Positions 1-8,875 of a stretch of DNA of 64,000 nt are shown here, piece by piece. The notes under the pieces were generated by a model, which worked only from the letters and a program-made list of their open reading frames with translations, searched no databases and was not told the origin of the DNA. How positions within the stretch are numbered: position 1 is the first letter of the stretch; each line of letters opens with the position of its first letter. Both the position numbers and the translations under genes were made by a program. The DNA is taken from assembly GCF_900258045.1 (NCBI RefSeq), contig NZ_OGVD01000002.1:248001-312000 (forward strand), given 5' to 3'. The DNA comes from Sphingorhabdus sp. EL138. GTDB taxonomy: Bacteria > Pseudomonadota > Alphaproteobacteria > Sphingomonadales > Sphingomonadaceae.

Positions 1-1
1 G

Positions 2-148
2 GGTGGCAAGGCCCAGATTGCGGGATTCCATCGCCGCCGCTTGCAGGACATGGCGTCGCTTGATGCGATGATGCTCTATTTCTCATCCGATGTATCACGG
101 TCGGTAACAGGCTCGGATATGGTCGTGGATGACGGCCAATCTCTTTGA
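2..148 (+). CDS. SDR family oxidoreductase, C-terminal end only
   Basis: Only the last 48 codons lie in the window; the reading frame enters from the left edge at base 2 and stops with TGA at 146-148. The peptide ends in YFSSD, then SVTGSDMVVDDGQSL, which matches the usual C-terminus of classical short-chain dehydrogenases (a helix ending in SD, then V-T-G-x-x-x-V-D-x-G). Cofactor and catalytic motifs lie outside the window, so the substrate cannot be judged. It runs toward the leftward xdhC-like gene, with 8 bases between the two stop codons. Confidence 0.8.
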   Translation, partial: GGKAQIAGFHRRRLQDMASLDAMMLYFSSDVSRSVTGSDMVVDDGQSL

Positions 149-156
149 GGCAGTCG

Positions 157-1119
157 CTATAACGCGATATTCCCATGGGTACGGCTGAAGCGGCTGTGAT
201 AGGTTTCGATAATCTCCGTTAGCGTGGACAGCGCCAGCGTCGCTGGATCACGCGTGGACGGGATGATCCCGATGGGCGCTTTCATGCGTTTTATGTCTTC
301 GTCGCCGACGCCAATGGCGCTGAGCAAAGCCTTGCGGGTATCGTGAGTTTTGAAACTGCCCATCGCGCCGACGTAAAAGGCTGGAGAAGCCAGCGCCTGT
401 TTCATCAGCTCTGCCTCCCAGTCATGGTCGTGAAAATAAAAGACACAGGCGGTCCATGGATCGGCCTGATAGAGATCGGTCGTCGCCGGTGTCTTGAGCA
501 GACTGACGGTACCGCCCTGTTCGGTGACACGCACCATTATGTCTGCATCAGGCGTCAATATTTCGCAATCGAGTCCATAGGACGCAGTGAGATTGGCGAG
601 ATTCTCCACCACCGCGCCATGGCCGAGGATCACGATTTTTGCGGGAGGGACGTGATTGACATGAACCCATGATCCCGCGCTGATAACGGCTTGACCCTGT
701 TCGGCTGGCGTACAGCTTAGCGCCCCTGTTTCGCGGTCCATGCTGATGGTGAAGGGATGTCGTTCCACGACTGCATTATGTAGTTCTGTTGCGGCCTGCG
801 CATCTGGCAAGGGCGTAAAAAGCAGATCGATACCGCCACCACAGGGAAGGCGAATGTCGAGATAGGGCGAACCCGCGCCAAAGCGGACCTCGCGCGGTGC
901 ACCTGCGCTGATGCAGTCCACGGCTTCCGCGATCACCGCCGTTTCGATGCAACCGCCGGAAAAGGACCCCGCGGCACTTCCATCCGCTGCGACTGCCATA
1001 TGCGCGCCGGGATTGCGGGTGGAGGCGCCTGTGACCGCCGTCAGCGTCACAAGGGTGCAGTCCAGACCGGTCTCGGTCTTGTCTTTCAGAAACTGGAATA
1101 TCGGAAATATATTGTTCAA
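157..1119 (-). CDS. XdhC/CoxI family protein
   Basis: A 320-residue XdhC/CoxI family protein. Family members help load or sulfurate the molybdenum cofactor of xanthine-dehydrogenase-type hydroxylases. Residues 1-105 form the XdhC_CoxI part, with GCIE at 56-59 and PCGGG from 92. A Rossmann-like half follows, with GHGAV at 166-170, and the family-typical YVGAMGS segment lies further on. The start is TTG at 1119: a stop codon (TAG) lies five codons upstream and no ATG fits, and I see no clear ribosome-binding site. It is the last gene of a leftward run behind an SDR and hyuAB. No molybdenum hydroxylase subunit is in the window, so its client enzyme must be encoded elsewhere. Family assignment is firm, role inferred. 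Confidence 0.88.
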   Translation of the reverse strand: MNNIFPIFQFLKDKTETGLDCTLVTLTAVTGASTRNPGAHMAVAADGSAAGSFSGGCIETAVIAEAVDCISAGAPREVRFGAGSPYLDIRLPCGGGIDLLFTPLPDAQAATELHNAVVERHPFTISMDRETGALSCTPAEQGQAVISAGSWVHVNHVPPAKIVILGHGAVVENLANLTASYGLDCEILTPDADIMVRVTEQGGTVSLLKTPATTDLYQADPWTACVFYFHDHDWEAELMKQALASPAFYVGAMGSFKTHDTRKALLSAIGVGDEDIKRMKAPIGIIPSTRDPATLALSTLTEIIETYHSRFSRTHGNIAL

Positions 1120-1129
1120 GCGCGTCGCA

Positions 1130-1147
1130 ATCTATTGTTTGATAGAT
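1130..1147. repeat. Small inverted repeat upstream of the xdhC-like gene
   Basis: ATCTAT and ATAGAT are separated by six bases, 10 bases upstream of the TTG start at 1119. It could be an operator or chance; there is no second copy that I found. Confidence 0.25.
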
Positions 1148-1183
1148 GCTAGCCCAGTTTGGCAGATACCTGCAATCTTTCGT

Positions 1184-1957
1184 TTATCGCCCTCCGGTCA
1201 CGAACAGGCACTGGCCGGTCACCCAGCTAGCCGCCGGTGAAGCCATATAGATGACGGCTGCGGCGATATCGTCTTCCGTACCATAGCGTTGCAACGGGAT
1301 GCCGATATGCTTGAGCAGCTTTTCCCGGTCCTCTTCGGATTTTACTCCCATGGATTCGTCAAAATTCTCGGTCGGTATCGGACCGGGGGCTACAGCGTTG
1401 ACGCGGATTTTCGGGGCAAGTTCAAGGGACAAGGTGCTGGTAAGGCTGTTCACCGCCGCCTTGGAGGCGCCATAAGGACCGTTTTTGATCTGTCCGCCAA
1501 AGGATGCGCGGGATGAGGTGTTGATGATCACGCCGCCGTCATCCTGCATATGTTTGGCGGCGACAACAGCGCCCATCCAGACGCTTTTGAGGTTGAGGTC
1601 AATCTGTGCATCCCAGTTGGCCTCTGGTGTTTTGGTCAGATAGCGGGGCGTACCATCGGGCAGGCCGCCGGCATTGCTGACCCAGATTGTCAGTTTGCCC
1701 AGCTCTTCGACGGTCCGTTCGGCCAGATGTTCGAGCGCCACCATGTCGGTGACATCGGTGGCGACGGTTATCGCCCTGCGACCCAGCGCGCGGATCTCTT
1801 CCGCCACGGCTTCCAGATCACCCGCCGTTCGTGCGGCGAGCGCAACATCTGCGCCTGCCTCTGCCAGACCTAGCGCTATCGCGCGGCCAATGCCTTTGCC
1901 AGCGCCGGTGACAACCGCAACATCACCTTCCAGTTTGAAATTGTCCAAAATGCTCAT
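1184..1957 (-). CDS. Short-chain dehydrogenase/reductase (classical SDR)
   Basis: A 257-residue classical SDR, full length for the family. TGAGKGIG at 17-24 is the dinucleotide-binding turn, NAG is at 95-97, and the catalytic Ser (about 149), Tyr162 and Lys166 (YGASK) are all present. The acidic/basic pattern after beta-2 (AARTAGDL) suggests NADP(H) but is not decisive. The ATG at 1957 is preceded by GGGAGAG. Part of that ribosome-binding site is the 3' arm of an 11-bp perfect hairpin (1970-2000). The gene follows hyuB on the same strand with 71 bases between. It probably oxidises or reduces a hydroxy/keto intermediate of the hyuAB pathway; the substrate is unknown. Confidence 0.9.
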   Translation of the reverse strand: MSILDNFKLEGDVAVVTGAGKGIGRAIALGLAEAGADVALAARTAGDLEAVAEEIRALGRRAITVATDVTDMVALEHLAERTVEELGKLTIWVSNAGGLPDGTPRYLTKTPEANWDAQIDLNLKSVWMGAVVAAKHMQDDGGVIINTSSRASFGGQIKNGPYGASKAAVNSLTSTLSLELAPKIRVNAVAPGPIPTENFDESMGVKSEEDREKLLKHIGIPLQRYGTEDDIAAAVIYMASPAASWVTGQCLFVTGGR

Positions 1958-1969
1958 GTGTAAAGCTCT

Positions 1970-2000
1970 CCCTTGCCGCCGTGATGATCGGCGGCAAGGG
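1970..2000 (-). promoter_or_regulatory. 11-bp hairpin overlapping the SDR ribosome-binding site
   Basis: CCCTTGCCGCC (1970-1980) and GGCGGCAAGGG (1990-2000) are exact reverse complements with a 9-base loop. In the leftward transcript the downstream arm ends in GGCAAGGG, directly joined to AGAG. The AAGGGAG ribosome-binding site of the SDR (start 1957) is therefore mostly inside the stem. It could attenuate translation, or protect or end the upstream hyuB message. No T-tract follows, so a simple terminator is unlikely. Confidence 0.6.
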
Positions 2001-2028
2001 GGAAGTCCACTAGCAGAAGGATGGGTGG

Positions 2029-3894
2029 CTATGCGGCGGTTTGTCCCGGTTGCACGGGCGCGGGTAGGCCGGTTTCCTCCAGACAGTTGGTGCGCAGCGT
2101 TTCGATATCCGGTCCGAAGTTAAACGGGCTGTCGGTTTCGATGATCCGGTTTGCCATATCGGCGCGCAACCTTTCCGTTGCAGCTGTGTCAACTTTCCCG
2201 TCATCGGCGATGACCACGCCATATTCGCGCGCGCCATCAACCGTGACCAGTCCTTGGCGGATTTCCAGGGCTACCAGCTCGGGGTCGCGTTCCAGCGGGC
2301 TCCCCCATCCGCCGCCGCCCCAGGTGATGAAGTGCAACTGATCACCCTCTTCCACGGCAACTTCCTCCACTTTATTCCCGATGATGGTGCTGCTGCCATC
2401 CTCTTTCTCGAGGATTTTCCGCGCACGCTTGCCCGGCTCACCACCATTCACGCCCCATGGCGGAACGAACCAGCGGTCATCATGGATAGAGATCGTGCCG
2501 GATGCGAGGAAGCGATAGGTAAGGTAGATACCGTTACCACCGCGATGCAGCCCCGCTCCGCCGCTATCCGGTGCTGTCTCGTAGCGCTCAATCCGCAGCG
2601 GGAAATAGCGCTCCAGAAACTCGTTCGGCACATTGGTAAAGCCGGGCCATAGCGAATGCCCATCCGGTCCATCACCCAGCGGCCGTCCCGGAATGCCGCC
2701 AAAGCCGATTTGGAACAGCTGAAACCAGTCGCCTTTCTTGTCATTGCCGGAATAGAACAGATGTGGTGATGATGAGAAGCCCGCAGCATTGAGGAATTCC
2801 GGTGTCTTCTGGCCCAGCAATCCGCCGAGAATATCAAAAATCCGGCCCAGTGCATGGGTGCGGCCCGACAATGCTGCCGGGAATTTCGGTTTGAGCAGCG
2901 ATCCTTCCGGAATCCGTACATCAATCAGATCATAGAAACCGTCATTGAACAGGATTTGCGGGTCGAAAACCATGATCATGTAGATGCCAAAGAACATCTT
3001 GAACATATTCTCATTGAGGAAAAAGTTGATCGAAGCCCCACTTTGCGGATCGGTTCCCTCGAAGTCGAGAATAACTCTGTCACCCTCTCGCCGCATGGTG
3101 CATTTGATCTTGTAAGGACCGGCACCAATGCCATCGTCACAAATATAGTCTTCAAAACTGACCGGCTCTTCACCAATTGCCTGACCAATAAGGGTTTTCA
3201 TCGCCCTGTGATTGCGCGCCAGCAACTCTTGCGTTGCAGAAACGTAGACATCGTCACCAAATCGTTCTGCCATTTCGATGACGCGCCGGGCGGCTACGCG
3301 GCAGGATGCGATAATCGCGTTGAGATCCGCCTGACACCAATCCGGCTTGCGCGTCTGGTGCATGACAAGCTTCATCAGATCTTCGTTATATTCGCCCTTT
3401 TTCCAGATTTTCACCGGCGGAATACGCACGCCTTCTTCAAAGATGGACTTGGCGTCAATCGGCATGGAGCCGACAACCTTGCCGCCAATGTCAGATTGGT
3501 GTCCAAACATCGCGGTATATGCAATCAACCGACCATCCTTGAATATCGGCAGCAAAATCAGCCAGTCGTTATTGTGGCTAACCGCACCCTCGCAGCTATA
3601 GGGATCGGACAGGAATATCATGTCACCGTCTTCCAGCGTGCCGTCAAATTGCCGCAGGAAGCCATCGATAAAGCTGCCAAACTGACCAACAATCATTTTG
3701 CCGGTGTGATCGGCGATTAGCGGGAAAGCATCGCCCTGTTCCCTGATGCCGGGAGACATGGCCGTGCGAACCAGTGTCGCGTCCATTTCAATGCGCGCAT
3801 TACGCAGGGCGTTTTCGATAATGTCGAGTGTAACCGGATCAATATCGATTTTCTCAAACGGCGTGTCATTGGTTTCAATGATTGTTGCAGGCAT
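2029..3894 (-). CDS. hyuB: Hydantoinase B / acetone carboxylase alpha-like subunit
   Basis: A 621-residue HyuB family subunit, the partner of HyuA in ATP-dependent N-methylhydantoinase, 5-oxoprolinase and acetophenone/acetone carboxylase type enzymes. The N-terminus carries the family pattern DPVTLDIIENALRNARIEMD followed by RTAMSPGIREQGDAF. A glycine-rich stretch GGPGGxGLHRGGNG-like (EYET..DSGGAGLHRGGNGI) and a C-terminal WGGGGWG also fit. ATG at 3894 is chosen over longer forms because GGAGGGAC lies just upstream and because it leaves one base after the hyuA stop. It is translationally coupled to hyuA. Family members cleave or carboxylate cyclic amides and ketones; the substrate here is not readable from sequence. 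Confidence 0.93.
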   Translation of the reverse strand: MPATIIETNDTPFEKIDIDPVTLDIIENALRNARIEMDATLVRTAMSPGIREQGDAFPLIADHTGKMIVGQFGSFIDGFLRQFDGTLEDGDMIFLSDPYSCEGAVSHNNDWLILLPIFKDGRLIAYTAMFGHQSDIGGKVVGSMPIDAKSIFEEGVRIPPVKIWKKGEYNEDLMKLVMHQTRKPDWCQADLNAIIASCRVAARRVIEMAERFGDDVYVSATQELLARNHRAMKTLIGQAIGEEPVSFEDYICDDGIGAGPYKIKCTMRREGDRVILDFEGTDPQSGASINFFLNENMFKMFFGIYMIMVFDPQILFNDGFYDLIDVRIPEGSLLKPKFPAALSGRTHALGRIFDILGGLLGQKTPEFLNAAGFSSSPHLFYSGNDKKGDWFQLFQIGFGGIPGRPLGDGPDGHSLWPGFTNVPNEFLERYFPLRIERYETAPDSGGAGLHRGGNGIYLTYRFLASGTISIHDDRWFVPPWGVNGGEPGKRARKILEKEDGSSTIIGNKVEEVAVEEGDQLHFITWGGGGWGSPLERDPELVALEIRQGLVTVDGAREYGVVIADDGKVDTAATERLRADMANRIIETDSPFNFGPDIETLRTNCLEETGLPAPVQPGQTAA

Positions 3895-3895
3895 T

Positions 3896-5953
3896 TTATT
3901 GTCCCTCCGCCAGATTGATAAGGATATTGCCGACCGCATCGACTTCGCCGATACAGCCTGTTTCAATGAGGGTCGTCGAGTCCATCTCCACCACGATCGC
4001 CGGCCCAGTTATGACATCACCCTGTTTGAGTTTGGCGCGATCGTAAATTGCCCCGTCCTGTTCTGCGCCATCCATCCACAATTTATGATCGCGGATTTTG
4101 GCATCCGATGGGTCGCCATTGCCCTTTGGTAACTCGGCGGCTGGTAAATTGAGTGATTGCCCCAGAGCCACGGCGCGCAGGTTCACAATCTCATGCGGTG
4201 TATCCATGTTAAATGTGAAGAGGCGGTGATGCTCTTCGTCAAAGCGGGCCAAAATGCCGTTAATCCCATCGCGATCCAGCACTTCCGGTGTGATAGTCAA
4301 TGGCACCTCGAAAGCCTGCCCGGCATAGCGGACATCGACTTCGAACTCGCTGGTAATGTCTGCCTCCGCAACGCCATCAGATAGCAATTCCGCACGGGTT
4401 TGATCGGCCATTTCCTTCAGGATCGCGATCAGCTCGGATGCTTTCGTCGTGGTTGCAAGGCGAGAGAAAGAGCGCGCCGTTTCTGTACGCATCCGCGTGG
4501 TTGCGTCGCCGAGCGCACAGAGTACACCGGGAGATACCGGCGATACCGCTGGCCAGCTGCCCATCAGCTTGGCAACCGCGTTAACGTGCAGTGGTCCTGC
4601 TCCGCCAAAACCCATGAGGGCGAAGTGGCGAGGATCATAGCCTTGTTGGACCGAGATCATTCGAAGTGCGCCGAACATATTTTCGTTTACAATATCGATT
4701 ATGCCACGCGCAGCTGACATTAGGTCAATGCCCAGTGCATCGGCGATTTTTTGAACCGATTTCTTAGCACCTTCGCGGTCGAGTTGGAAAGAGCCGCCGA
4801 GCAAGTTTTCCGGCAAATATCCAAGAACAACATTGGCGTCTGTAACCGTCGGTTCTTCGCCGCCTTTGCCATAGGCGACCGGTCCCGGCACCGCGCCTGC
4901 GGATTGCGGACCAACGCGCAACGCTCCAGTCAGCTCTGGCACATAAGCAATCGAACCGCCGCCAGCGCCGACTGTTTTCACATCCAATGAAGAAGCGCGC
5001 ACCGACAAATGGCCGACTTCGGTTGTTCGCACCCGCCTCGGTTCCAGATTTTCGATGAGCGCCACATCGGTTGAGGTGCCCCCAACATCCAGCGTCAGGA
5101 TATTTTTAAGGCCCGCATTTTTTGCTACCCAGACAGCGCCGGTGACGCCGCCTGCCGGACCGGACATCAGAATGTTGACCGGATGCTCTTCTGCCTTTTG
5201 CGAAGACATCAGACCGCCGTCCGAGCGTAATAGCGAGAAGCGTCCTGCCATTCCGGCGTCAGCGAGCTTGGATCGGAGGTTTGAGACATAGTGGCCCACG
5301 ACTGGCCGCACCGCTGCATTGGCAACCGTGGTCAAGGTCCGCTCATATTCCTGCATCTCAGGAAGCACTTCATGGCTTAGCGAATAGGGGACATCCGGCA
5401 TTTCAGCCGCGACCATCTCGCCAATCCGGCTTTCGTGCGCGCCATTGGTATAGGCGTTCATTAGCGACACTGTGACGGCTTCCACACCCTGATTTTTCAG
5501 ATGTGTGATGGCTTCGGAAACGCTGCTTTCATCCAGCCGGCGGACTTCGTTACCATCGGCATCCATGCGTTCTTTCACGGTCACAGTATCTTCCAGCGCC
5601 GCTAGCGGCTGTGGCTTTGGCCAGATAATCCAGGCAGCAAGACCACCGGGCACAAAGCTCCGCGCAATCTGCATGATATCGCGATAGCCCTCGGTGGTTA
5701 TAAGGCCGACTTTTGCGCCTTTCCCTTCAAGAACTGCATTGGTGGCGACAGTTGTCCCGTGGAGAAAATATTCGATCTCGCTGGCTTGCACATCGGCATC
5801 GGTACAAATGGCGTTCACACCGTTCAAGATGCCTTCGGAGCTATCGTGGGGGGTGGACGGTGTTTTGGTGCGCCAGAATTGTCCGGTTTCATCATTGAAC
5901 AGCAATAGATCGGTAAAGGTTCCCCCGACATCAACGCCTAGTCGATACCCCAT
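3896..5953 (-). CDS. hyuA: Hydantoinase A / oxoprolinase A-like ATPase subunit
   Basis: A 685-residue HyuA family subunit with the ASKHA ATPase fold. VDVGGTFTD at 7-15 is the N-terminal phosphate-binding loop, HGTTVATNA follows near residue 64, and a second LDVGGTSTD loop lies near 290. GFGGAGPLH is also present. Together with HyuB it would use ATP to open or carboxylate a cyclic amide or similar substrate. The ATG at 5953 has AGAGAGA upstream. It lies 30 bases after an HMG-CoA-lyase-like gene and one base before hyuB, so the three are almost certainly one transcript. Family is certain; the reaction (hydantoin, oxoproline or ketone) cannot be told. Confidence 0.94.
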   Translation of the reverse strand: MGYRLGVDVGGTFTDLLLFNDETGQFWRTKTPSTPHDSSEGILNGVNAICTDADVQASEIEYFLHGTTVATNAVLEGKGAKVGLITTEGYRDIMQIARSFVPGGLAAWIIWPKPQPLAALEDTVTVKERMDADGNEVRRLDESSVSEAITHLKNQGVEAVTVSLMNAYTNGAHESRIGEMVAAEMPDVPYSLSHEVLPEMQEYERTLTTVANAAVRPVVGHYVSNLRSKLADAGMAGRFSLLRSDGGLMSSQKAEEHPVNILMSGPAGGVTGAVWVAKNAGLKNILTLDVGGTSTDVALIENLEPRRVRTTEVGHLSVRASSLDVKTVGAGGGSIAYVPELTGALRVGPQSAGAVPGPVAYGKGGEEPTVTDANVVLGYLPENLLGGSFQLDREGAKKSVQKIADALGIDLMSAARGIIDIVNENMFGALRMISVQQGYDPRHFALMGFGGAGPLHVNAVAKLMGSWPAVSPVSPGVLCALGDATTRMRTETARSFSRLATTTKASELIAILKEMADQTRAELLSDGVAEADITSEFEVDVRYAGQAFEVPLTITPEVLDRDGINGILARFDEEHHRLFTFNMDTPHEIVNLRAVALGQSLNLPAAELPKGNGDPSDAKIRDHKLWMDGAEQDGAIYDRAKLKQGDVITGPAIVVEMDSTTLIETGCIGEVDAVGNILINLAEGQ

Positions 5954-5983
5954 ATATCATTCTCTCTCTTGTAATTTATGCAT

Positions 5984-6904
5984 TCAGGCTTCGGCTCTTG
6001 CGACAAGCGATGGCAACGGCCGTTTCATTATTGTTTCAAACCACTGGTTGGTGGCGATGGCTTTCGTTAAATCGACGCCATGCCCGATCGCGGAACGGTC
6101 GAGCAGGTTGATCAAGTCCTCGGTCGCTATGTTGCCGGTGGCGTTAGGAGCGAACGGGCAGCCACCGAGACCGCCAAGACTGGCATCGAGCGTAGAAACA
6201 CCCGACCGGACCGCCGCCCAGGCATTTGCGATTCCAGTATTGCGCGTGTCATGAAAGTGCGCGCGCATCGCGATATGGTCGGGTAAAATTTCGCTGAGAC
6301 GCCCGAACAAATCCTCGACCTGTCCGGGCACACCGACCCCGATTGTGTCGGCCAGCGCAATTTCGAGCGGTTCTTCCTCGGCCATTTCACTTGCGATATT
6401 CAGTACGGTCTCAGGCGGGACATGGCCTTCAAAGGGGCACCCAAAGGCGGCAGAGATCGTAACCTGCGCCTTTAAGCCTTCCCCCTTGGCAAAGCGGATC
6501 ATTTCGCGATTCTCCCTTATGCCCTGTTCAATGGTCTGGCCCTGGTTCTTCTCACCGAAAGTATCGCTTGCGACGATCACGCAGCCGGCTTCATCAATTC
6601 CGCGCTTACCGCCTTCTTTCGTCGCAAGTCCGCGCAAGACGCCACGCTTGTTGAGGCACAGGCCGATATAGGACATGTCGTCACGATCAGGCAGGCCAGC
6701 GATAACGGCCTCGGCGTCGGCCATTTGCGGGACACGCTTGGGATGGACGAAGCTTGCGACCTCCATCCGGCGAATACCGGCGTCGATCATTTGGTTGATC
6801 AGGCCTAACTTGTCTGCGGTAGATATGATATCCGGCTCGTTCTGCAGTCCGTCACGCGGGCCGACTTCGACGATATCGACAGATATGGGGTTTTCATGTG
6901 CCAT
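5984..6904 (-). CDS. Hydroxymethylglutaryl-CoA lyase family enzyme
   Basis: A 306-residue DRE-TIM metallolyase of the HMG-CoA lyase group, which cleaves 3-hydroxy-3-methyl acyl-CoA esters to acetyl-CoA plus a ketoacid. VGPRDGLQ at 14-21, the metal-binding HFHDTR near 230 and GLGGCPFAPNATGN near 260 with the lyase cysteine are all intact. The start at 6904 (MAHEN) fits family length; a longer form from 6952 would add 16 untypical residues. No ribosome-binding site precedes 6904, and the palindrome ATTGTATACAAT lies only 4 bases upstream, so the message may be nearly leaderless. First gene of the hyuAB operon, divergent from a CoA-transferase that could supply its CoA-ester. Confidence 0.9.
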   Translation of the reverse strand: MAHENPISVDIVEVGPRDGLQNEPDIISTADKLGLINQMIDAGIRRMEVASFVHPKRVPQMADAEAVIAGLPDRDDMSYIGLCLNKRGVLRGLATKEGGKRGIDEAGCVIVASDTFGEKNQGQTIEQGIRENREMIRFAKGEGLKAQVTISAAFGCPFEGHVPPETVLNIASEMAEEEPLEIALADTIGVGVPGQVEDLFGRLSEILPDHIAMRAHFHDTRNTGIANAWAAVRSGVSTLDASLGGLGGCPFAPNATGNIATEDLINLLDRSAIGHGVDLTKAIATNQWFETIMKRPLPSLVARAEA

Positions 6905-6908
6905 AGAA

Positions 6909-6920
6909 ATTGTATACAAT
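6909..6920. promoter_or_regulatory. ATTGTATACAAT palindrome, probable GntR-FCD operator, copy 1
   Basis: A perfect 12-bp palindrome in the 63-base divergent region between the HMG-CoA-lyase-like gene (start 6904) and the CoA-transferase (start 6968). An identical copy is at 8889-8900 beside the GntR-FCD regulator gene. TTGTATACAA-type sites are of the kind bound by FadR/FCD-class GntR repressors. Assignment to this regulator is inferred from position. Confidence 0.75.
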
Positions 6921-6967
6921 CCATATTGTGCTTTGTATAGCAAAAGCATCATGCAGGAGGTTTTTTA

Positions 6968-8149
6968 ATGGCGCAAGGGGCACTGGCCGGGCTACGATTG
7001 ATTGAAATGGGGCAGCTTATTGCCGGACCATTTTGCGGTCAGCTAATGGGTGATCATGGCGCGGAAGTAATCAAGATCGAACCCCCAAAGGTCGGTGATG
7101 CAATGCGCAGCTGGGGGCAGGGGATACCGCTGTGGTTCTCGGTCGTCGGGCGAAATAAAAAGTCGATCACGCTCAACCTGCGCGAAAAAGAAGGTCAGGA
7201 GATTGTAAAAAAACTGGTCGGGAAAAGTGACTTTCTGCTGGAAAATTTCCGCCCAGGCACGATGGAAAAATGGGGCCTGGGCTATGATCAGTTAAGCGCG
7301 ATCAACGAAGCGCTGATCATGATCCGCGTCTCCGGCTATGGGCAGACAGGTCCTTATGCCTCGCGCGCAGGCTATGGTTCTATCGGAGAGGCAATGGGTG
7401 GTATGCGCTATATTGCCGGCGAACCCGACCGTCCGCCAAGTCGCGCCGGTTTGTCGATCGGTGATTCTCTGGCGGCAACCTATGCCTGTCTTGGCGCAAT
7501 GATGGCGCTGCACCATCGGCATGTGACTGGCAAAGGCCAAGTCGTTGATTCGGCGATTTACGAAGCAGTTTTGGCCAATATGGAATCGACCGTCGCGGAA
7601 TACACAGTTGCGGGTCATATTCGTGAAAGAACCGGTTCTATTCTGCCGAAAATAGCGCCATCCAACGTGTATGAGACCAAAGACGGAAGCGTCCTGATCG
7701 GCGGTAATCAGGATAGCGTCTGGAAACGCATGTCGGCGATGATGGGGCAGCCGGAACTGGGCGATGACCCTCGTTACGCCACCCATGTTGCGAGAGGTGA
7801 AAACCAGACTGAACTGGATGACCTGATCAACGTCTGGACACGGACTTTGACCAGTCAGGAAGTGCTGGACCTGTGCGAAGTGAATGGCGTTCCGGCGGGT
7901 AATATCTTCCGTGCGCCGGAAATGCTGGCGGACCCGCATTTTGAAGCGCGGGATGCATTGGTAAAAATGGATCACCCCCAGCATGAAAATTTCGTTATGC
8001 AGAATGTTGCGCCGAAATTGTCCGATACCCCTGGCGGCGTCGAAACGATCGGCCCTGACCTGGGGGGCCATAATGAAGCGATTTATGGAGAATTGCTGGG
8101 TATGGACAGCTCCAAGATCAGCGACCTTCGGGAACGTGGTATCATTTGA
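6968..8149 (+). CDS. CaiB/BaiF (family III) CoA-transferase
   Basis: A 393-residue family III CoA-transferase, which moves CoA from a donor acyl-CoA to a carboxylic acid through an aspartyl-CoA thioester. The N-terminus LAGLRLIEMGQLIAGPFCGQLMGDHGAEVIKIEPP is typical, as is ENFRPGTMEKWGLGY. The catalytic Asp is in SIGDSLAA near residue 169. AGGAGG at 6955-6960 precedes the ATG by seven bases. It is divergent from the HMG-CoA-lyase/hyuAB operon across a shared ATTGTATACAAT site and is probably co-regulated with it, activating the acid that the lyase later cleaves. Four CoA-transferases of this family occur in the window. Confidence 0.93.
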   Translation: MAQGALAGLRLIEMGQLIAGPFCGQLMGDHGAEVIKIEPPKVGDAMRSWGQGIPLWFSVVGRNKKSITLNLREKEGQEIVKKLVGKSDFLLENFRPGTMEKWGLGYDQLSAINEALIMIRVSGYGQTGPYASRAGYGSIGEAMGGMRYIAGEPDRPPSRAGLSIGDSLAATYACLGAMMALHHRHVTGKGQVVDSAIYEAVLANMESTVAEYTVAGHIRERTGSILPKIAPSNVYETKDGSVLIGGNQDSVWKRMSAMMGQPELGDDPRYATHVARGENQTELDDLINVWTRTLTSQEVLDLCEVNGVPAGNIFRAPEMLADPHFEARDALVKMDHPQHENFVMQNVAPKLSDTPGGVETIGPDLGGHNEAIYGELLGMDSSKISDLRERGII

Positions 8150-8153
8150 AGCA

Positions 8154-8801
8154 TCAAGATTTCGGTGTTGCGGTAACACTAAATGAATGAAACGCCCTGC
8201 GAATGTGACTCGTCATAACCGATTTTGCCCAGTCGGCATCCTTGGCCGCAAAAGCAGCGATAAGCTCGTCATGATCAATAGCTGACTGATGAAGCTGTGT
8301 TTTTGAATATTGTTGGGCGGTCCGCCGAACCACCGGCTGTTCGACCAACGCCGGCATCAGCTTGCTCAGGCGCGGCGATTGCGCGCATTCCAATATCAGA
8401 TCATGAAAGCGCCGATTCGCTTCAAGAAAGGCCGTTACGTCAGGTGGTGATTTTTTAATTGCCCGTTTGAGTTCATCGTTGATGCCGCGCAATGCGTTTA
8501 ATGCATCGCCGTCAATCCGCCGCGCCGCACGAGCCGCTGCATGCGCCTCCAGCATCGCCCGAAGGGTGAACATCTCGTCGACCTCGCCTTCGGACCAATC
8601 CGCTACCGAAAGGCGTTTGGATGCGCTGCGGATAACCAGCATCTCGTTTTCCAGCCTGCGGACGGCATCTCTTACCGGCGTTCGCGAGACGCCCGAGATT
8701 TCAGACAGCTTTTCCTCCGTCAGTTGCATACCAGGCACTGCCTCTCCCTGCAGGATGAAGGAGCGTATTTTTTGATAAGCAGTTTCAGATGCGCGGCTCA
8801 T
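8154..8801 (-). CDS. GntR family regulator, FCD (FadR-type) subfamily
   Basis: A 215-residue transcription regulator. An N-terminal winged helix (about residues 1-72) contains LSEISGVSRTPVRDAVRRLE. The C-terminal all-helical FCD domain has FTLRAMLEAHAA, then NRRFHDLI and DHDELIAA, providing the Asp/His residues that bind metal and acid ligands in this class. ATG at 8801 is chosen, with GAGGT 12 bases upstream; a GTG at 8810 is also possible. It sits between the CoA-transferase and the racemase operon. Identical palindromes ATTGTATACAAT lie near its own 5' end (8889-8900) and at 6909-6920, so it probably represses both units until an acid ligand binds. Confidence 0.92.
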   Translation of the reverse strand: MSRASETAYQKIRSFILQGEAVPGMQLTEEKLSEISGVSRTPVRDAVRRLENEMLVIRSASKRLSVADWSEGEVDEMFTLRAMLEAHAAARAARRIDGDALNALRGINDELKRAIKKSPPDVTAFLEANRRFHDLILECAQSPRLSKLMPALVEQPVVRRTAQQYSKTQLHQSAIDHDELIAAFAAKDADWAKSVMTSHIRRAFHSFSVTATPKS

Positions 8802-8875
8802 ATCTAACACATTACCTCAAATTTGTTTGCGGACAAGATGGCCAAACAAGATTGATAGTGGAAACCAATTTCTCC

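Noticed and set aside
2854-3720. 288-codon open frame on the plus strand
   Set aside because: Antisense to hyuB; translation shows no family features.
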